DNA of 35,962 nt from UBA6626 sp963579995 (GTDB lineage: Bacteria; Planctomycetota; Phycisphaerae; Phycisphaerales; Phycisphaeraceae): positions 1-35,962 of the forward strand of contig CAUZIY010000007.1 of assembly GCA_963579995.1 (NCBI GenBank), in the 5' to 3' direction. The notes under the pieces are model-generated. The model ran no database searches. It was not told the origin of the DNA and saw only the letters and a list, made by a program, of their open reading frames with translations. Both the position numbers and the translations under genes were made by a program. Below are positions 31,027 through 35,962 of this stretch, in pieces. Position 1 is the stretch's first letter; each line of letters opens with the position of its first letter.

Positions 31027-31506
31027 ATGATCCGCACAAGAGCATTTAGTCTGATTGAATTGGTGATTGTTATTGTCATCATCGGGGTCATCTCGGCCAT
31101 CGCGATCCCTCGCTTGACCCGCGGGGCGACCCAGTCGCAGGCCGTTGCATTGAAAGCCAACCTGGCTGTGATGCGAAATGCCATCGAGCAATATCGCGCT
31201 GAGCACGAGGGGCGGTTCCCGGATGACAAGTCCACGGTCGCCGGCCAACTGACGATGTACACCAAAACAGATGGTACGGATGCAAATCCGGTTCCGGATG
31301 TTGCCAGCGGGCGTATCTATGGCCCCTATCTTCGCGCGATTCCATCATTACCGGTTGGTTCTCGGAAGGGCACTACGGGTTTTGGTGATACGCCACCCGG
31401 CAGTGTTGATGTGGGTTGGTTTTATAACGGCACAACCGGAAAAATATGGGCCGCATTGGATCTTGATGAACAGGATGTCAGCGGAACACCGTGGTCGATG
31501 TACTGA
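31027..31506 (+). CDS. Type IV pilin-like/pseudopilin protein
   Basis: 159 residues from ATG 31027; the frame is also open from a TTG at 31012 but ATG gives a typical prepilin. The N-terminus MIRTRAFSLIELVIVIVIIG is a class III signal: a short basic leader, FSLIE with Glu at +5, then a hydrophobic helix. Cleavage would follow Ala instead of the usual Gly. The rest (KANLAVMRNAIEQYRAEHEG RFP, VASGRIYGPYLRAIP, GWFYNGTTGKIWAAL) resembles GspG-like pseudopilins common in planctomycetes. It would be a minor pilin or type II secretion pseudopilin processed by a prepilin peptidase. No other secretion genes are nearby. Confidence 0.85.
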   Translation: MIRTRAFSLIELVIVIVIIGVISAIAIPRLTRGATQSQAVALKANLAVMRNAIEQYRAEHEGRFPDDKSTVAGQLTMYTKTDGTDANPVPDVASGRIYGPYLRAIPSLPVGSRKGTTGFGDTPPGSVDVGWFYNGTTGKIWAALDLDEQDVSGTPWSMY

Positions 31507-31527
31507 TCATCAGGTCGGATCTATCAG

Positions 31528-32310
31528 TCATTTGTCCGATGCCGGCGTTGTCTGCTGCTTTAAATGCACCATGAACTGAATGGATAACATCAGCAATGCT
31601 ACTGCGAACAGCATTTCCTTCTGTTCGTTGAGTTGCTCCATGAACTGGTTGTAGAACACTGATGATCGTGCTTCATTTTTTCCAACCACAAGAAGATAGA
31701 TTTCCTTGAACTGCTTCCACGCAAATGCGATACCGGCGGCGGTTACCACTGACCAGCGGGGGATGGCAATCGAAAACCCCGAAGGGTCATCTGGAAGTTT
31801 TGTTCTTTTGCGCAACGCCCACAGCAGGGGCAGTAGAAAGAACAAGCCAACCAGGTAGACGGACCCCAGAGCCTGGATGGAGATGATGGTATCGTCCCGG
31901 TTGTGAAGGTTTGTCTCCGGCGCGACATCTGTCAGCGGAGTGCCCCACTGCATGAACGTTTGGCCCCAATTTACTTCTTCACCACCGAGGAACAAGGACG
32001 AGGTGCAGACGGACATGACAATCAGAGACGGCCCAAGCCGGCGTACAGCATTGCCATCGTTAGGTCGGCCGCGGAAGATCTTCCGGTACGCCACCGCTGC
32101 AACCAAACCCGCTGAGACCGAGCATGCGAATGTAATGATCTCCACGGCCTGATATTCACGCATCGTTGGCATGAGAATGTACTTGAGATAGAAGTCGGGC
32201 CAGACGCAATAGATCATGCCCCCGGCGCTAATGAGTGCCAGCGGCAAACCGATCGCGGCCAAGTCAAGCCAGCGGGCGGACGTGGTTCGGGGCGTGTCCA
32301 TTGGATCCAT
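31528..32310 (-). CDS. Integral membrane protein with GEE..WGQ motif
   Basis: 260 residues with about six hydrophobic segments (LAAIGLPLALISAGGMIYCV, IITFACSVSAGLVAAVAY, LIVMSVCTSSLFLGG, ALGSVYLVGLFFLLPLLWAL, WSVVTAAGIAFAW and the C-terminal MLFAVALLMLSIQFMV). Conserved polar residues lie near membrane ends: LGGEEVNWGQTFMQWGTP and ETNLHNRDD. The combination of E-E-x-x-W-G-Q and N-L-H-N occurs in an uncharacterised membrane family found in planctomycetes and other bacteria, and suggests a metal-binding site inside the membrane; the function is unknown. It follows the KDG kinase gene by 59 bases on the same strand and may be cotranscribed. Confidence 0.7.
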   Translation of the reverse strand: MDPMDTPRTTSARWLDLAAIGLPLALISAGGMIYCVWPDFYLKYILMPTMREYQAVEIITFACSVSAGLVAAVAYRKIFRGRPNDGNAVRRLGPSLIVMSVCTSSLFLGGEEVNWGQTFMQWGTPLTDVAPETNLHNRDDTIISIQALGSVYLVGLFFLLPLLWALRKRTKLPDDPSGFSIAIPRWSVVTAAGIAFAWKQFKEIYLLVVGKNEARSSVFYNQFMEQLNEQKEMLFAVALLMLSIQFMVHLKQQTTPASDK

Positions 32311-32369
32311 GCTCGGCTCAAGCGGGTGTATGGAATTGCGGCCATGAACCCTGTTGCTGCATGCGGTTC

Positions 32370-33470
32370 TTAACGGATGATGCGTGCACTACCTCCGCCG
32401 GCGATGTGGTTAAGCAGATCAAGTGATATCTGGCTGGTGTCACCACGTGTCGACTGTAGCAATGCGCCGTGCGCGGTGCCCAGATCAACGCATCGTTGCG
32501 GGTTGTTACCGCCATCGTCGGTCAGCAGGCCGTAGACAAATCCACTTGCAAAGCCATCACCGCCTCCGACCCTGTCCTCGATGATCATGCGTTTAAACTG
32601 GGGCCCGGTGTAGAACGTATCGGTTTCTGCCCAGTAAAGAATGGCAGACCAATTGTTTTCTGTGGCATTGATGACCTCACGCAATGTGGTGCCGATGGCT
32701 TTCAGGTTGGGGTAATCTTCCGCGACTCGCCGAACCATTGACTGGTATGATTCGATTGGCAACTCGTTGAGATTTTCGTCTGCACCCGCCACTTCGTAGC
32801 CCAGTACCTTCTGAAAGTCTTCCTCGTTGCCGATCAGGCAATCAATGTACGGGATCAGTGGTTTGGTGGTAGCGATGGCTTCGTCGGAAGACCAGAGCTT
32901 GGAACGAAAGTTCAGGTCGTAGCTGACGATGGTGCCAGATTCGTGCGCTGCTTTGAGTGCCTGGGGTGCGATCTGGCGGGTCGTGTCGGATAGGCATGTG
33001 AAAATACCGCCCGTATGCAGCCATCGCACGCCTTCTGTGTGGAATACCTGTTTCCAATCGACACTTGCCGGATCCATTTTAGATGTTGCCGAATGTCCAC
33101 GATCGTACAGCGTTACACTTGGCCGCATGCCGGTACCAACCTCTGTGAAGTTCAAGCCGATGCGGGCGTCACGTCCGACCCCATCGTAAGGAAGGACCGC
33201 CACGTGAGAGGTATCGAGGCCTGCTGCAGCCGCGTGGTTCAGGATGATCTGCCCCACGGGGTTGTCAACGACAGCGCCGGCCCAGCCACCACGTAAACCA
33301 AGCCGGCATAGGGCATAGGCAACGTTGTATTCGCCGCCGCCAACCCAAACCTCCAGGGTATCTGCGAATTCAATGCGACCATGGCCTGGTGGCGAGAGCC
33401 GAACCATGCATTCGCCCAGTGACAGTAGATCAAGGCGGCAGCTTGCCGCATCGCGGATTTTTAGAGCCAT
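32370..33470 (-). CDS. kdgK: 2-keto-3-deoxygluconate kinase (PfkB family)
   Basis: 366 residues from ATG 33470, chosen for GAGGGA nine bases upstream; the frame is open 80 codons further but that part is non-coding. Family features: LSLGECMVRLSPPGHGRIEF at the start, EVWVGGGEYNVAYALCRLGL (GG hinge and sugar site), YDLNFRSKLWSS, NEEDF, and the signature DRVGGGDGFASGFVYGLL with catalytic Asp of GGGD. The PfkB kinase phosphorylates 2-keto-3-deoxygluconate, the product of UxuA, to KDPG. Among PfkB kinases the RLSP and GGGEYNVA strings favour KDG kinase, but another sugar kinase cannot be excluded. Confidence 0.8.
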   Translation of the reverse strand: MALKIRDAASCRLDLLSLGECMVRLSPPGHGRIEFADTLEVWVGGGEYNVAYALCRLGLRGGWAGAVVDNPVGQIILNHAAAAGLDTSHVAVLPYDGVGRDARIGLNFTEVGTGMRPSVTLYDRGHSATSKMDPASVDWKQVFHTEGVRWLHTGGIFTCLSDTTRQIAPQALKAAHESGTIVSYDLNFRSKLWSSDEAIATTKPLIPYIDCLIGNEEDFQKVLGYEVAGADENLNELPIESYQSMVRRVAEDYPNLKAIGTTLREVINATENNWSAILYWAETDTFYTGPQFKRMIIEDRVGGGDGFASGFVYGLLTDDGGNNPQRCVDLGTAHGALLQSTRGDTSQISLDLLNHIAGGGSARIIR

Positions 33471-34047
33471 TGGATAAGATCCCTCGTCCTGTGTCCTGAT
33501 GAGATTTTCTGCGTTCGAGCAAATTGCATTTTGGCGATGGTGGTGTGGTGATGCAAGGCGGTGTTGGGTCAATGGTGGTGGAATTTGGATTATTAGGGCG
33601 GGGAACTGGTCCTTGCCGTTACCTATCGTGGTAACAATTGTTTTATTGGGCGGCCCATAACCCCTTTGCTTATAGTCCGATATTAATATACACATCAGCC
33701 CAGTTGACAAGGTGTGAAGCTCTTCTTAAGCTGCTCCGTTCGGCCATTTGACGGCCCCGATCTTTGACAAGTGGACAGTTGGGAAACGCCGCGAGGATGT
33801 GGCCGGCGCTTGAGGGTTTTCACAACCCACAGGCGGCGGGAATTTACTGTTGTTAACGACCAACGGTAAGCTCAACATCCTTGTGAACCTGAAATTCTTT
33901 TCAGTGAATGGAGTTGAGTCTTGACTTGATTCATTATTTGAATCGGGTCGACCAAGGACAGCCGAGCCTTCGGGTTCGGTCGTGTCAAGGTCAAACTTTT
34001 TTCGAAGCCAACGTGCCGGGCAGCAATGTTCGGTACGGCAACGAATT
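33471..34047 (+). other. Gap before the 16S gene, rRNA leader
   Basis: 577 bases without a supported gene. TTGACA at about 33704 has TAAGCT at 17 bases, a weak promoter candidate, and further TTGAC-type strings follow near 33776 and 33921. The final 150 bases are probably transcribed leader, but no start can be fixed. Confidence 0.4.
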
Positions 34048-35568
<1,521 letters not shown>

Positions 35569-35762
35569 GATTAACTTAGAATCGGTGTCGGAGCGATCCG
35601 ACCCGAGTATGTCAGCACACTCTCGCCCGCCAGCGATGGCGGATAGTGGCGTGGAAACGCGTCACCAAGGTGTTATTTTCGGACACCCTTTTATGGGCGT
35701 CCGTCCCAACTGTTCACTTGTCACGGATCGGACCGATATAATCCGTGGTGAGGAATCTCTCG

Positions 35763-35790
35763 AGGGCCCTCTTTTAGAGGGCCCTTTTTA
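35763..35790 (+). terminator. Rho-independent terminator about 200 bases after 16S
   Basis: Nine-base-pair stem AGGGCCCTC/GAGGGCCCT with loop TTTTA, followed by a U-rich run. No tRNA lies between 16S and this hairpin. A weaker hairpin-like string GGACACCC...GGGCGTCC precedes it at about 35681. The remaining bases to 35962 show no recognisable feature. Confidence 0.75.
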
Positions 35791-35962
35791 TATAGTTTGC
35801 TAAACGGATGGGAGGATCCAACCCCGTACCATTTCGCACCAGCGGTCTAAAACGGCCCTTCGTTTCATAAGTATTGTTTTCACAGTAGTTTGCCACGCCC
35901 TCTTTTTTGCCCTGGTACAAAACAGGCCGGGTTGGCTAAAAAAGAAGGTCTAGGACCGATAG

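Noticed and set aside
33471..33710. 80-codon extension of the KDG kinase frame
   Set aside because: The extension lacks family similarity, and ATG 33470 has a good ribosome-binding site and starts at the expected place of the PfkB fold.
33704..33732. TTGACA-17-TAAGCT as the 16S promoter
   Set aside because: The -10 match is poor and several other TTGAC strings are equally good, so no promoter was called.

Overview
The window looks like chromosome of a planctomycete, most likely class Phycisphaerae or a close relative. The evidence is a complete 16S rRNA gene of planctomycete character with a terminator soon after it and no 23S in view; many secreted proteins ending in PEP-CTERM sorting tails (VPEPTTLSLL...VGRRRR); paired dockerin-type repeats (GDANFDGIVDVADLGILGANFN-like); and N-terminal LEPR-XLL motifs. 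Placement rests on these hallmarks and not on a database search.

Region 1 (1-12.0 kb) is a patchwork of island remnants. Two tRNA 3' halves (Thr-CGU at 1764-1810, Asp-GUC at 6843-6889) and a weaker tmRNA-like 3' end (12016-12047) each lie a short way downstream of a PEP-CTERM stop codon. At the first two, a minus-strand reading frame runs antisense through the tRNA half into a conserved tail, as expected for an integrase gene overlapping its own attachment site. The two roughly 5-kb segments between scars each hold a phage-like remnant, a promoter block with GGCGTTAACGG and a TTCAAT-17-TATNAT core, and a beta-strand-repeat surface protein with dockerin and PEP-CTERM. They differ in one other gene: a sialidase-like protein in the first, a CehA/McbA-type metallohydrolase in the second.

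Region 2 (12.3-26.6 kb) is a run of exported proteins: a lectin-like secreted protein, a polysaccharide-deacetylase-like protein, a 1301-residue serine-hydrolase/metzincin fusion, a five-bladed-propeller glycosidase-like protein, an RCC1-like repeat protein broken by a nonsense codon, a second metzincin, a TIM-barrel glycosidase-like protein (paralogue of the gene cut by the left edge), and a small PEP-CTERM protein. Three LEPR-XLL proteins here lack PEP-CTERM and share a different C-terminal tail of about 50 residues. Four secreted-protein genes, one in Region 1 and three here, share a -10 box followed at exactly 8 nt by TCTARARCG or a near match.

Region 3 (26.7-33.5 kb) concerns sugar-acid metabolism. 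A two-gene cassette (RraA-like protein and an N-terminally truncated mannonate dehydratase) sits between two copies of a >500-bp direct repeat. The repeat is the upstream region plus first 13 codons of a GH32/43-like cytoplasmic protein. Then come a type IV pilin-like protein, a membrane protein with a GEE..WGQ motif, and a 2-keto-3-deoxygluconate kinase. UxuA and KdgK are consecutive steps of hexuronate breakdown, which fits a marine polysaccharide degrader. Region 4 (33.5-36 kb) is the 16S leader, 16S gene and terminator.
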